A stretch of 64,000 nt of DNA from Gammaproteobacteria bacterium (GCA_021772975.1 JAJFKY010000010.1:1-64000), one strand, 5' to 3'; counted from the stretch's first letter, positions 46,019-55,890 are shown. The notes: generated by a model not told the origin, from the letters alone. Made by a program: numbers and translations.

Positions 46019-47005
46019 ATGATTCGTTTCAGCATTTTTATTACGGGGTTTTTAGCATTTTCACTTACGGCTCTGGCGGCCAATAACGAACTGCCGTCGC
46101 TGGTCAAACAGGACTCGGAATTACTGTTCGAGTCGGTAGCCGGTTCCTTATATATGAACCAGGCGGCATCGGGATTATCCAAACAGGCCGGGGAATCCGC
46201 CCAGGTTGATATTGAAATCATTACCTACGCTTTCCGTAATTCCCAAGGCTCGGAACTCGGGCTTGGCTACACCCGTCATGTAACACCCACTTATGAGCCA
46301 GAGTTTAAACCCGGCTCAGGACGCACCAAAAGCGGCCAATTGATTGGCAGTGATGGAACCATTGCCATATCGCTGCTGTTTCCTGGCGCCGGATATGTTG
46401 AATTAATCCGCTCCTTCACTGGTGACATGATCGAAGACGGCTATGCCATTCGCACCAATCTGCAGCGTAATCTGCCGGTCGATACCGATCAGAGTGAAGT
46501 TCTGCTGGCAGATATTGGTTCAGCATTGAGCCAGGCACAGATGTCGCTGTTAATCGACTTCCAATACACCATCAATGAACATGTGATGGAATTGGCCAGC
46601 AACGGCGATGCGCCTCTGGCCTGGCTGGATGCCACCAGCCAAAACAGAACATTTCTAGGATGCGTCGCCGCAACACTCGGATTGGTTGGTACGGCCACAT
46701 TAACTTTAGAAGAAACCGCCTTGTGCGGAACATGCGTGGCGGTCAGGCTGCCCAGTGCCTGCGTGACCTGTGCGGGCGCACTGGCGGTTAACGTCGCGAT
46801 CTTGATCAATGCATTTGAACAATGTCAGGGCATCGGCAATGGCGGTTCAGGTTCCAGCGGTTCTGGTTCGGGTGGCTCTGGAGGTTCAGGGGGTTCTGGC
46901 AATGGTGGCTCCGGCAGCGGCGGCGGCAGCATACCCGGCGGTGGCACGGTGTGCGGCACGGCCTGCTCGGGTGATGAATGTGGGACGACCTGCTGGGCTT
47001 TTTAA
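46019..47005 (+). CDS. Secreted protein with Gly/Ser linker and four-Cys C-terminal tail
   Basis: A 328-residue exported protein. AAAGGAG lies about seven bases before the ATG at 46019, which starts the signal peptide ending LTALAANN; the in-frame ATG at 45980 is less likely. The body is unrecognised. Residues about 215-270 form a hydrophobic Cys-rich segment (LGCVAATLG, ALCGTCVAVRLPSACVTC). Then follows a 35-residue Gly/Ser repeat and the tail CGTACSGDECGTTCWAF, i.e. C-x3-C-x4-C-x3-C-x3-end. The same tail spacing ends the unrelated secreted protein at 59.8-60.7 kb. Convergent to the CHAT protease gene. Function unknown. Confidence 0.85.
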   Translation: MIRFSIFITGFLAFSLTALAANNELPSLVKQDSELLFESVAGSLYMNQAASGLSKQAGESAQVDIEIITYAFRNSQGSELGLGYTRHVTPTYEPEFKPGSGRTKSGQLIGSDGTIAISLLFPGAGYVELIRSFTGDMIEDGYAIRTNLQRNLPVDTDQSEVLLADIGSALSQAQMSLLIDFQYTINEHVMELASNGDAPLAWLDATSQNRTFLGCVAATLGLVGTATLTLEETALCGTCVAVRLPSACVTCAGALAVNVAILINAFEQCQGIGNGGSGSSGSGSGGSGGSGGSGNGGSGSGGGSIPGGGTVCGTACSGDECGTTCWAF

Positions 47006-47151
47006 GTATTCAGCGAGATAAACGGGCGGCCAGTCACAACAAGACCGCCATGTCCACGCCTTAAGCTCAAGCACTGGGAAAGTATGACCGGCTGACGTAG
47101 TCGCCGCATGTTTGCTTCGCACGCTGTAAAGCCGCCCGGGTCCGGGTTGGT

Positions 47152-50100
47152 TTATGCGCTCGGCACCTGCTGATGCCCGCCCTGCAACACAAATCCTGCC
47201 CAGAAGTAGGGATGCTGCCATTCGCTTTGCTTGCGCATCCACTGCTGAGCAGAGCGCAGCGCTGCCTCGGGGCTCAACTGTTGTTGCAGCAGATGAAAAT
47301 AGAAGCGCTCCATCAGCTGCGCGGTGGCGCGGTCGGATACCTGCCATAAGCTGGAAATGACCTGCCGGGCTCCGGCAATCAGAAACGGGCGGCTGAGACT
47401 GAGCAGGCCTTCGCTGCCAACGGATTTACCAATGCCGGTTTCACACCCGCTAAGCACCACCAGTTCGGCATTTAATTCCAGTCCGGCAATGTCCTGAGGC
47501 CGCAGATATCCGACGGATTGATCGGCATCGTCGCCGGCCAGAATCAGCGCGGAGAGCTCCGGCACATCGGCATCGATAACGCCGTGCGTGGCAAAATGAA
47601 TCACGTTGTAATCGCGCAACGTTCCACCGGTCACAAAGTCGTGGTTCACCTCTGCCCCGACCCGCACGGTAACGCTATCAGCATGCTGGCTGGAATCGTT
47701 CCGGGCAATCCGCTGAATGGCCGCTGCTTCCAGTTGCGCACCCGGCAGATTGGCGATATTAATCCCGGATTGACGCATCGAGCGCTGCGCCACCATATGA
47801 CTGAAGTCGATGGTCAGATCACCAAACTGGCTATCCGGTTGCGCTGACGGCATGCTCCCAGCCACATTGGCCAGCGGATCAGCCAGCACCAGAATATCAT
47901 TGCCCATAGTACTGGCCATAGCGTTAGCAATCCTGGCCGGCTGCCTACTCAGCAACTGATAGATCCGGGCTGAAGGCGCGTAGGCCACGGTGTTGTTGGC
48001 CACCATCAGCTTGGCAGCGGAAGAATCCGGCGACTGCAAAGGCAGCAAGCCGAACGGCACCTGCTGCAGACCGCCATCGGCCACTACAATCAGTCGCCGT
48101 TCCGCAATCATGTCCGCGGCCGGCCGCAGCACCATGTCACTTAACTGATCAGCGATATAGGCAATGCGGCTGGGTGACTGGCGGTGATTGCGCAGCACCT
48201 GCGACAACTGCCTGGCGATGCTGTTGATCGAGTCCGCGGCAGGCAGCGGGTAATAGGCTATCGCGGCACGGCTGATAACCCATAAATGACTGCGCTGTGC
48301 GCCTAAAAAGTAATTCAGCACCGCGACATCATCAGCCAGCTGCTGCTGAAATTCGCCGGCCTCCGGCAATGCCATCATCGCGATCGCCCGCTGCTCTGAG
48401 TCCTGCGGATCCTGGATTAAATCCAGCAGCGTGCGGGCACGAATCTGTTCATTAATGCTCCACGCCAGTTCGGTGTCACCGGCATCCACCAGCAGGTTGA
48501 TGTAGTGTTCAAACGCATCCCGGCGGCTGGCCAGAAAACCGGTCTGAATATCAGCGGTAACGGTCCGGGCGCGAATACCCAGCGCCAGTTCGGCGGCGGT
48601 CCGGGCGGTATCCAATGCAGCGATACCGCTTTGTGCCCGCGATAGCGCCGTGAGGGTGTCGAGTTCATACAGTTCATCGGCAACAGCCCGATGGCCCTGG
48701 AGTGCTGATTGCAGCTCCCGCCGGGCGTCATCAGGCCTGCCCTGAGCCAGCAATAACTGACCCAGGCGTGACTGCGCACGGGCGGACTGACGGATATTCC
48801 CCAATGCCTCAAGGGTCTGGATAGCCTGCTGCTGGCTGCTCAGTGCCTGCCGGTGAGCCCCAGTTTGATACAACAACATGCCCTGCAGGCTGGTTACCAC
48901 CGCGGCTGAAGCCGGCTGGTTGCTGTTGCTGAAGCTGTCCCGCGCGGTCTCAAATTGATCGTTGGCGAGGCTCATTCTGCCCAAACGCCGGTTGGCATTG
49001 GCTAACTGCTGAAAAATATAAGCGCGTTGCTGCTGGTTGCTGCCGACCAGTTCCAAGGCCTGCTGATAATGATTGATGGCACTGTCCAGTTCATCAATTG
49101 ATGCATACACATTACCCAGCCCGGACATGGCCTGGGCTAACCAGACATCATCGTTTAACCGGGTAAACGCCTCGGCCGCACTGTTCAGATAATCCAGTGC
49201 CTGTTCCAGCCGGCCCTGCTCCTGCAGCATTTTGCCCAGATTCAATTCCGCCCGGGCAACATCGACAACACTACCCGCTGACTGAGCTGCATCAATCGCT
49301 TTAAGCCATAGCGATTCGGCCTGCTCAGTATCACCGGTAGATGATCTGGCCAAGGCCAGATTATTCAGGGCTTTGGCTATTTCAGCCAGATTGCCGGTTG
49401 CAGCCAATTGCTCAATATCAAGCGCAACAATCTGGTCCACGGATAGTTCCACACGCCCGGCAAACAGTGGCAACGCCAGAGAATAGGCCTGACTGGCGGC
49501 GGGATAATCATCCAGGTACCAATTGGCCAACGCGATATTATTAAGTGCCTGTGCCTGGTAAAAACGACTGTTGTTAGCCGAGTGCAGGCTTAAGGCTTTA
49601 TCAAACAACCGCAATGCATGGGTATATTCCCCTAAATGCAGGGCAACCAGACCTAATGCGTTATTGGCGGCAGCTACGCCCTGGGTATTATTTGATAATT
49701 GAAAAGCCTTAAGTGACCTTTGGAAATTGATTCTGGCTTTATCCGGCTGGCCCATGCGACGGTGAATAACGCCCAGCTCAAAATAAATATCTGCCCGCCA
49801 GTCAGCATAAGCCCCTTTGTTTAATACGGATAGTGCATCCTGATAAGCGGCTATGGCCTGCTTACGGGCTGATTCGGTATGCGCATCAAGCGCACGGTGG
49901 TGACCCGCCAGCGCTAATGCACGCAATCCGTTAACTGCATCTGGCCGGCTAAAGTTGCCGTCGGTCTGGCGCAGCCAGATAATGTTTACCTCACCGGGTA
50001 AATTGTGGTTTTCCAGGTTCTGAACCTTAATCCTGGCAGCATACCGACCCTGCTCATCGGTCAGCGATAGTAGATAACGACCTTCACGGCCACGCCAGGT

Positions 50101-50364
50101 TACGGATTGGCTAAGCACGCGGCCCTGTGCATCCAGGGCGCTGGCGATGGTATCAAAGCCTGCATTCCGGACTTCCAGAAACTCCGCCCGCTCGGCAGGC
50201 AGTTCCAGCATCCATGTCTCGCCTGCCAGCAGTGTTCTGGACTCCTGTTGAGCAGCAGGCGGCACGGCGGCCGCCTGCGCAACAAAAATGCACAGCAATA
50301 ATGTCGCTATCGACCACGCTTGCCAATTTCGCCAAGCGGCTGCTGTGATTGCATTGGTGTTCAT
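47152..50364 (-). CDS. Secreted TPR-CHAT protease
   Basis: A 1070-residue protein with a signal peptide (about 1-34, ending VAQAAAV), an N-terminal beta domain (about 40-130), roughly ten TPR repeats (150-640) and a C-terminal CHAT caspase-like domain (about 740-1065). The catalytic dyad is intact: His927 in HFATHG and Cys974 in LSGCETG; GLLSLSRPFLIAGARQVISS closes the domain. CHAT proteases cleave partner proteins in several bacterial and eukaryotic systems. This one should act outside the cytosol. The small secreted protein gene lies 23 bases upstream on the same strand, and the Cys-tailed protein gene is convergent. Confidence 0.92.
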   Translation of the reverse strand: MNTNAITAAAWRNWQAWSIATLLLCIFVAQAAAVPPAAQQESRTLLAGETWMLELPAERAEFLEVRNAGFDTIASALDAQGRVLSQSVTWRGREGRYLLSLTDEQGRYAARIKVQNLENHNLPGEVNIIWLRQTDGNFSRPDAVNGLRALALAGHHRALDAHTESARKQAIAAYQDALSVLNKGAYADWRADIYFELGVIHRRMGQPDKARINFQRSLKAFQLSNNTQGVAAANNALGLVALHLGEYTHALRLFDKALSLHSANNSRFYQAQALNNIALANWYLDDYPAASQAYSLALPLFAGRVELSVDQIVALDIEQLAATGNLAEIAKALNNLALARSSTGDTEQAESLWLKAIDAAQSAGSVVDVARAELNLGKMLQEQGRLEQALDYLNSAAEAFTRLNDDVWLAQAMSGLGNVYASIDELDSAINHYQQALELVGSNQQQRAYIFQQLANANRRLGRMSLANDQFETARDSFSNSNQPASAAVVTSLQGMLLYQTGAHRQALSSQQQAIQTLEALGNIRQSARAQSRLGQLLLAQGRPDDARRELQSALQGHRAVADELYELDTLTALSRAQSGIAALDTARTAAELALGIRARTVTADIQTGFLASRRDAFEHYINLLVDAGDTELAWSINEQIRARTLLDLIQDPQDSEQRAIAMMALPEAGEFQQQLADDVAVLNYFLGAQRSHLWVISRAAIAYYPLPAADSINSIARQLSQVLRNHRQSPSRIAYIADQLSDMVLRPAADMIAERRLIVVADGGLQQVPFGLLPLQSPDSSAAKLMVANNTVAYAPSARIYQLLSRQPARIANAMASTMGNDILVLADPLANVAGSMPSAQPDSQFGDLTIDFSHMVAQRSMRQSGINIANLPGAQLEAAAIQRIARNDSSQHADSVTVRVGAEVNHDFVTGGTLRDYNVIHFATHGVIDADVPELSALILAGDDADQSVGYLRPQDIAGLELNAELVVLSGCETGIGKSVGSEGLLSLSRPFLIAGARQVISSLWQVSDRATAQLMERFYFHLLQQQLSPEAALRSAQQWMRKQSEWQHPYFWAGFVLQGGHQQVPSA

Positions 50365-50387
50365 TAATACATCCTATTATTTAATGC

Positions 50388-50975
50388 TCATTCGGTCACA
50401 ATGTTTCCACTGCCACCAACTGCGGTGCCATCTTCGGGTCGGCCGGCAATCCCGCAGACCACGTTAGGGTTATCCACTTCCCGGGATAACCAGCGCATGC
50501 TTTTGATACCCGGTTCAGCAACCGGCAGCAGGGCAATCTCCAGTTGCCGGGCAACCTGATCCAGGCCATCCCAGTAATTGCACTGCAACACCAGGTTGTC
50601 ATCCGCATCAACGGCCAGATAGCCGTTACCCGGGCAAACCGTATGCTGGACTGCCTGGCTAACCGTGCTATTGGGATCTGTACCCGGTGGTTCGACATAA
50701 AAATCTACCGACCAGCCCTTGGTCTGGATATTGCACTGAATATCAATAGCATCATTTTCCTTAATATCTATACTACTGCCTAAATCGCATGTTGCGCCGA
50801 CAATCCAGGTGTCGGCATAACCTGCCTCACAGACGGCCTCAGCCGTCATCGCTATTTCCAAAGCGCTTTGCGCCCTTGCTGTAGTCAGTCCGGCTGTGCA
50901 GCACAGCATTGCTGCCAGCATTAAAACGCCAGGAAGTTGGTCGGTTTTACTGGTAATAATGGTACTTTTTTTCAT
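50388..50975 (-). CDS. Secreted hypothetical protein co-transcribed with the CHAT gene
   Basis: A 195-residue exported protein with a signal peptide ending TTARAQS. The mature part is acidic, has six Cys (for example EAVCEAGYADTWIVGATC, QHTVCPGNGY, VVCGIAG), which suggests disulfides, and a WYxD-type motif NYWDGLDQVARQL. No family recognised. It lies 23 bases upstream of the CHAT gene, so the two probably form an operon and may be substrate or inhibitor and protease, which is inference. Confidence 0.65.
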   Translation of the reverse strand: MKKSTIITSKTDQLPGVLMLAAMLCCTAGLTTARAQSALEIAMTAEAVCEAGYADTWIVGATCDLGSSIDIKENDAIDIQCNIQTKGWSVDFYVEPPGTDPNSTVSQAVQHTVCPGNGYLAVDADDNLVLQCNYWDGLDQVARQLEIALLPVAEPGIKSMRWLSREVDNPNVVCGIAGRPEDGTAVGGSGNIVTE

Positions 50976-51573
50976 CGTCAGTTCCTTGCTACTGGTTAGG
51001 GAATGGAATTGACGCGCAAGCAGTACCCCTACTTACCTACTTCCTTGGTCTGCTGAAACTGAACTCCGGCAACCGCCAGTGAAGACAATCAGCCAGCACT
51101 ACTAACATCAAGTCACCGTAGTTAAACGGAGATCAAGTCGATAGCAATGCATCCCAGCTCATGTACTCCCTGCGCGGCCAATTTAGTTTGACGAACCGGC
51201 GAAGCGGCCGATTCATTTCAATTTCAACTGGGGATACTTGCCCCCGAAACTCAATCTAATGCCTGATATAGCTACCTATATAATGCCACCAGATGCTCAT
51301 TTCTCTCATTTCGCGAAACCATAAATAATCTGCTGGCGTCAGCTTGCGAGCCAATCCAGGGCATTGATAACACTCTGTTGTTAAGTTTTGACTGGCAGGC
51401 TGGATACACCAGCGTACGGCTGGCAGGGAATCTGGTGGGAGAGCAGTTGCTGCGCCGGCCCGGCAAAGCGCTGACTTGCTGCCCTACCAGGGCTGGGATT
51501 TACCCTCCCGGCCCGGAACCGCTCAGGCTGTGCCGAGCGGCTTAAGTTAACCGGTTGAAATCAGCCGGTCGAA
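50976..51573. other. Intergenic region with possible decayed coding remnant
   Basis: No intact gene. The plus strand from about 51358 reads DNTLLLSFDWQAGYTSVRLA and NLVGEQLLRR in one frame, which looks protein-like, but lacks a start and ends soon after. It may be a remnant of a deleted gene. I do not recognise its family. The rest shows nothing. Confidence 0.35.
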
Positions 51574-54500
51574 CTATGCTTGGGGCAGGTCAACATAAGC
51601 TTCGCCCTGATCAGCCGCCATCCGATTCAAACGGGCGAGTTCTTCATCCAGCAGTCTCTGCAGAGCAGCTTCCTGCGCGGCCAGCGCCTCAGCCAGTTCC
51701 GCCTGGACCTCGCGCATGCCCTGGCTGGGCGGACCAGGATGATCAAAGCCGGTGTAATACAGCCAACCCAAGCGGGACAGCAATTTGGCGCCGCCGTCAC
51801 GGCCCGCCAGAATATCGTAATCAACCCTGGCATCGGGGGTATACAGAGCCTTTTCAATCTGACCGGCCTGGGTAAGAATATCCTTGCCCAGCACCAGCAA
51901 TGGACTGTCCTCAGCCGTCTCCGGACGGCGCTTATGATGTGCCTGGATCTGTGCCTGGATGGAATCCAGGGTCTGGGCATGCTGCGCGATTCGATTGAGC
52001 ATATCGCGCAGCTGCAATTGGAAATCAACCTGGGCCTGCAGGTCGTCGAGATCAGTCTCAGCACGCGGGTCGGCCAGCACCGTTAACGGCTGCTCATAGG
52101 ATTCATCGCCCACCTGCAAGCGCAGGCGGTATTGACCTGGCGCCACCATCGGCCCGGTGCTGACATCACCTACATCGGTGCGTGCGCCCGCAATGCGTTG
52201 CGCGCCGGCGTGCCGCAGATCCCAGGCTACACGTTGCAAGCCCTGTTCGGACTTCAGTTCCGGCTTGTTTTCTGAACCGGGCACCCAGTTGGGATGATCT
52301 GGCTCGGTGTAGGGTGGCCGGGCTACGCTGCTGAGGGTACGAATCACCTGATCGGAGGCATCCAGCACTTCCAGCGTGAGTTCCACTTCAGCTTCAGCCT
52401 CGGCCGCCAGGTAATAACTGATCAGCGCACCGGCCGGTGGATTGGCCGCGGCGCCATCGGTGTAGGCATTGGGCGCCCGGGTATAGGTCCAGCGGGTTGC
52501 CGGACGGGGTGCGAACAAATGCGCGGGCTGCTGTTTGATCGCTTCGCTCATCGCCCGGACCGGGGTCAGATCATCCAGTATCCAGGCCGAACGGCCGATG
52601 GTGGCGACCACCAGGTCATCGCCCGCCAGGGCCAGATCAGCAATCGCCACGGTCGGCATATTCAACTGCAATGATGTCCAGCTGGCGCCGTCATCGTGCG
52701 ATACCATCACACCGCGTTCGGTGCCCAGATACAACAGGCCCTGCTGTCGGGTATCTTCGGCGATCACATGCAGATAGACTTCCTCATCCAGATTGCTGCT
52801 CAGGTTTTGCCAGCGGCGTCCGTAATCGCTGGTTTTCCACACATACGGTGTTTCATTATCCAGCCGATGCGCATCGGCCACCACGTAGGCGGTCCCGGCG
52901 TCAAAGCGGGACGCCACAATGCTGTTCACGGTGCCCCATTCGGGCATGCCGCCGGGTGTGACCGCTGACCAGTCCCGGCCATCATCGCGCGACACATGCA
53001 CCAGGCCGTCATCGCTGCCGGCCCACAATACCCCGGCTTCCAACGGCGATTCCGCCAGCGCAAAAATGGTGCTGTAAAACTCCACGCCGGTGTTATCCCC
53101 GGTAATCGGCCCACCGGCCCATTGCTGCTTGCTCTTATCATCGCGGGTCAGATCGGGACTGATGATCTCCCAGCTCTGACCACCGTCGCGAGTGCGCTGC
53201 AGGGTCTGGCTGGCGTGATAAACCAGGTCGGAATCGTGCGGCGAAATCATAATCGGAGCGGTCCACTGGAAACGGTGACGCAGGTCTTTGGCGCCATGAC
53301 CCGAACCGTTATCCGGGTAAATGCCGACATGCGGCGCGGCGCCGGTGCGCTGATCATAGCGGGAAAAATAACCCAGGTATTCGCCGGCATAGACAATCTC
53401 CGGATCAGTCGGATCAGCCACCACATGTCCCGCCTCGCCACCACCTACCGGGTGCCAGTCCCAGAACAATATGCCGCCGCTGTGCAGGCTGTTGCTTGGC
53501 CCGGACATGGTGCCCCAGTCCTGAATGCTGCCCATTACCCGGTAGGGCGTGCTGGTATCGGTGGAGATACGGTAGAACTGGGCGGTCGGCAACGGTGGCC
53601 GCGTCCAGCTTTTGCCGCCGTCCAGCGATAACGACACCCCGGCATCACTGCCAACCAGCATGCGGTTCGGGTCCTGCGAATCAATCCAGACATCGTGATA
53701 ATCCCAGCCACCGCCTTTGACCGAACGGACATTCTCGCCACCATCAATGGTTTTCAGCATGCCCACCTGCGGAAACCACACGGTATCGGCATCGCCAGGA
53801 TCAACGGTCAGCGTTGAGTAATACCAGGCCCGCTGGGTCAGACCGGCCGAATCACTGATCCGTCGCCAGCTGGCGCCGCCATCATCCGAGCGGAACAATC
53901 CACCCTGTTCGGCTTCGATCAGTGCATATACCCGCTCTGGTTTGTGCGCGGCAACCCGCACGCCTATTCGACCCAGAATACCGTCCGGCAAGCCTTTACC
54001 GGTAAGTTTTTCCCAGCTTTCACCGCCGTCCCTGGATTGATACAGGCCACTACCGGGGCCACCGCTCCGCATGTCCCAGGGAGATCGGCGGGTCTGCCAC
54101 ATGGCGGCAAACAAAATACTCGGGTTAGCGGGATTGAAGGTCACGTCAATGCCGCCGGTATCCTGATCCACAAACAACACCTGCTGCCAGCTATCGCCAC
54201 CATCGATGGTGCGGTAGATGCCACGCTCCGGGCCGGGTCCGAACGGACTGCCCAACACCGCGGCCAGTACCACGGCCTCATTGTCGGGATGAATCGCCAG
54301 CGCACCGATCTGCCCCTCGGCCTGCCACACATGCGACCAATTCTCCCCGCCATCGGTGGAGCGGTAAATACCATTGCCCTCGGCAACATTGCCACGGATA
54401 TTGGCCTCACCGGAACCCACGTACACTACATTGGGATTGCCGGGCGCCACCGCCACCGAACCGGTCGAGGAAATAGACTGCTCATCAAACACCGGCGACC

Positions 54501-54744
54501 ACTTAAACCCACCATTTTTCGAGCGCCACACCCCACCCGAAGCCGTCGCGGCAAAATAAGTCAACGGATCACCCGCAACCCCCGTTACCCGCGCCACCCG
54601 GCCACTGGCCGCCGGACCGATCAAACGGTATTCCAGGCCGGATTCTTCCTCATCTTCCTGGGCCGGTAAACCCAGTGCCAGCAGGCCCATAAGCAACATT
54701 AAGATGGTCTTTAACACAAAGAGGCGAGGCAGATTCGTTGGCAT
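51574..54744 (-). CDS. Secreted VPS10/sortilin-type BNR propeller protein
   Basis: A 1056-residue exported protein with a signal peptide ending LPAQED. It carries at least eight Asp-box (BNR) motifs: STDGGENWSH, TIDGGDSWQQ, SRDGGESWEK, SDDGGASWRR, SLDGGKSWTR, TRDGGQSWEI, SRDDGRDWSA and SHDDGASWTS, as in ten-bladed sortilin-like and exo-glycosidase-like propellers. From about residue 770 a Fn3-like domain and an alpha-helical C-terminus follow. Similar proteins are annotated as glycosyl hydrolases, but no catalytic residues are assigned. The N-terminus is duplicated as a broken copy at about 59.2-59.4 kb. Confidence 0.88.
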   Translation of the reverse strand: MPTNLPRLFVLKTILMLLMGLLALGLPAQEDEEESGLEYRLIGPAASGRVARVTGVAGDPLTYFAATASGGVWRSKNGGFKWSPVFDEQSISSTGSVAVAPGNPNVVYVGSGEANIRGNVAEGNGIYRSTDGGENWSHVWQAEGQIGALAIHPDNEAVVLAAVLGSPFGPGPERGIYRTIDGGDSWQQVLFVDQDTGGIDVTFNPANPSILFAAMWQTRRSPWDMRSGGPGSGLYQSRDGGESWEKLTGKGLPDGILGRIGVRVAAHKPERVYALIEAEQGGLFRSDDGGASWRRISDSAGLTQRAWYYSTLTVDPGDADTVWFPQVGMLKTIDGGENVRSVKGGGWDYHDVWIDSQDPNRMLVGSDAGVSLSLDGGKSWTRPPLPTAQFYRISTDTSTPYRVMGSIQDWGTMSGPSNSLHSGGILFWDWHPVGGGEAGHVVADPTDPEIVYAGEYLGYFSRYDQRTGAAPHVGIYPDNGSGHGAKDLRHRFQWTAPIMISPHDSDLVYHASQTLQRTRDGGQSWEIISPDLTRDDKSKQQWAGGPITGDNTGVEFYSTIFALAESPLEAGVLWAGSDDGLVHVSRDDGRDWSAVTPGGMPEWGTVNSIVASRFDAGTAYVVADAHRLDNETPYVWKTSDYGRRWQNLSSNLDEEVYLHVIAEDTRQQGLLYLGTERGVMVSHDDGASWTSLQLNMPTVAIADLALAGDDLVVATIGRSAWILDDLTPVRAMSEAIKQQPAHLFAPRPATRWTYTRAPNAYTDGAAANPPAGALISYYLAAEAEAEVELTLEVLDASDQVIRTLSSVARPPYTEPDHPNWVPGSENKPELKSEQGLQRVAWDLRHAGAQRIAGARTDVGDVSTGPMVAPGQYRLRLQVGDESYEQPLTVLADPRAETDLDDLQAQVDFQLQLRDMLNRIAQHAQTLDSIQAQIQAHHKRRPETAEDSPLLVLGKDILTQAGQIEKALYTPDARVDYDILAGRDGGAKLLSRLGWLYYTGFDHPGPPSQGMREVQAELAEALAAQEAALQRLLDEELARLNRMAADQGEAYVDLPQA

Positions 54745-54879
54745 GATTGTTATCCTAAAAGCGGTGTGGAATCAGTGTCTGATTATTGCATAATCGATTG
54801 TCGTAAAGGCCATAACACCACTGAACAGGCTATCAATATGACAAGGCCATCCGTCAACTCTGGCCAAGTGGTGTGGAGC

Positions 54880-55171
54880 CTTAGGAACCTCTGATTTAAT
54901 CTGTCATGAACCGCGCCATTAAACTACCCTGGGATCGAAGTCGTCCAAGACAAGGCGTCGCCGGGCAGTGCAATAGCTGGCCTATTGCCAGGCGGCGCAA
55001 CGCAGGGTTGGGCGATTTAGAGCATGATCCTTAGGGAGCGGCCTTGTTTGGCGCGTTACAGCGCTTCGCCAGCTTGACGTAGCCCGCTATGCCTGCGCTG
55101 ACAAAACACCACCCTGTGCTCAAAAAAGGGCCCGCTCGCGGTCATGTCAGATTAAATCAGAAGTTCCCTTA
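54880..55171. mobile_element. MITE-like element with 20-base inverted ends
   Basis: GGAACCTCTGATTTAATCTG (54884-54903) and its inverse with one mismatch (55148-55167) bound a 284-base non-coding segment. A direct CTTA duplication flanks both ends (54880-54883 and 55168-55171), as expected for a target-site duplication. The interior resembles the widespread proteobacterial repeat containing GACAAGGCGTCGCCGGGCA and TAGAGCATGATCCT words. A partial relative lies near 59575-59625. No transposase is present, so it would be moved in trans. Confidence 0.78.
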
Positions 55172-55272
55172 ATTGAAGCAGCCGATGGTGCCTGGCCATG
55201 CCATCTGGTCAGTTTCTTCACCCGCAATGATTGGTATAGACTGTCGACTCAACGGCACGGAGGCATCAGCCA

Positions 55273-55635
55273 ATGCAGCTTAAAAATATTATTCGCACTT
55301 GTGGTCTTTTCCTGATCATTGTTTTTGGGATCGGTATTGCCCAGTCACAGCAACAAACCGGTAACCTGAAAGGAACAGTCTCGGATAACCAAGGGCAGCA
55401 GTTACCTGGGGTTCTCATAACGATCACCAGCCCTGTGATGACTGGGGAACGGGTTCAGGTAACTAACGCCGAGGGTCGCTATCGGTTTTTAGAACTCCCG
55501 CCTGGAAACTATGAATTGACGGCCGAGCTGGAAGGTTTTGCCACGGTAAAACGCACAAACATTCGAATCCAGTTGGGACAAACTATAACGGTGGATATCG
55601 CCATGACAGTTTCGACCATGGAAGAGCTTGAATAG
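55273..55635 (+). CDS. Secreted carboxypeptidase regulatory-like domain protein, copy 1
   Basis: 120 residues: signal peptide to IAQSQQQ, then a single CarboxypepD_reg (peptidase M14 associated) beta-sandwich from GNLKGTVSDNQGQQLPGVLI to GQTITVDIAMTV. This domain normally precedes TonB-dependent receptors or follows M14 peptidases; here it stands alone and ends (MEELE) where a TonB box would begin. The paralogue at 60.99 kb ends at the same point. A cell-surface or periplasmic adaptor role is an inference. Confidence 0.8.
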   Translation: MQLKNIIRTCGLFLIIVFGIGIAQSQQQTGNLKGTVSDNQGQQLPGVLITITSPVMTGERVQVTNAEGRYRFLELPPGNYELTAELEGFATVKRTNIRIQLGQTITVDIAMTVSTMEELE

Positions 55636-55749
55636 GCCCGATGCCTATTACTCTGGTCGGCGCCTCCACGTGAACCTCTGATAGAAAAATAGCTGAGGTA
55701 ATAACTTGGCTGCCTCGTTGTGGATCATCGGCTTGCCCATAGGTTCGAC

Positions 55750-55805
55750 CTATGGGCTTCGATAGTAAAACCCGATATTTTGGACCAAGTCATCATCGAT
55801 CTGGT
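55750..55805 (-). pseudogene. Remnant of an NTF2-like gene, copy 1
   Basis: The minus strand reads IDDDLVQNIGFYYRSP before a stop, matching VDDGLIQNIWFYYRNP of the longer remnant at 61.5 kb. Too short to be a gene; it is the C-terminal end of a SnoaL/NTF2-type protein carried in the duplication. Confidence 0.65.
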
Positions 55806-55890
55806 GGGAATCTGGACATCCATAACTTTACCCTGTGGCCATATCAGTTTTAATTGAAAGCAATGGATGCCCAGGAGAATACAGCAAGAA

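Larger units (their letters stand above)
55231..55810. repeat. Segmental duplication, copy 1
   Basis: This block, from TTGGTATAGACTGTCGACTC before the small gene to CTGGTGGGAA after it, is paired with 60951-61534. Both contain a carboxypeptidase-regulatory-like gene and, convergent to it, the last codons of an NTF2-like gene. The whole block is diverged, with both small genes kept open. Confidence 0.8.

Noticed and set aside
47152-50364. Bacterial gasdermin-type cell-death operon with the CHAT protease
   Set aside because: The CHAT protein has a signal peptide and no neighbouring protein resembles a gasdermin, so a cytosolic defence system of that kind is unlikely.
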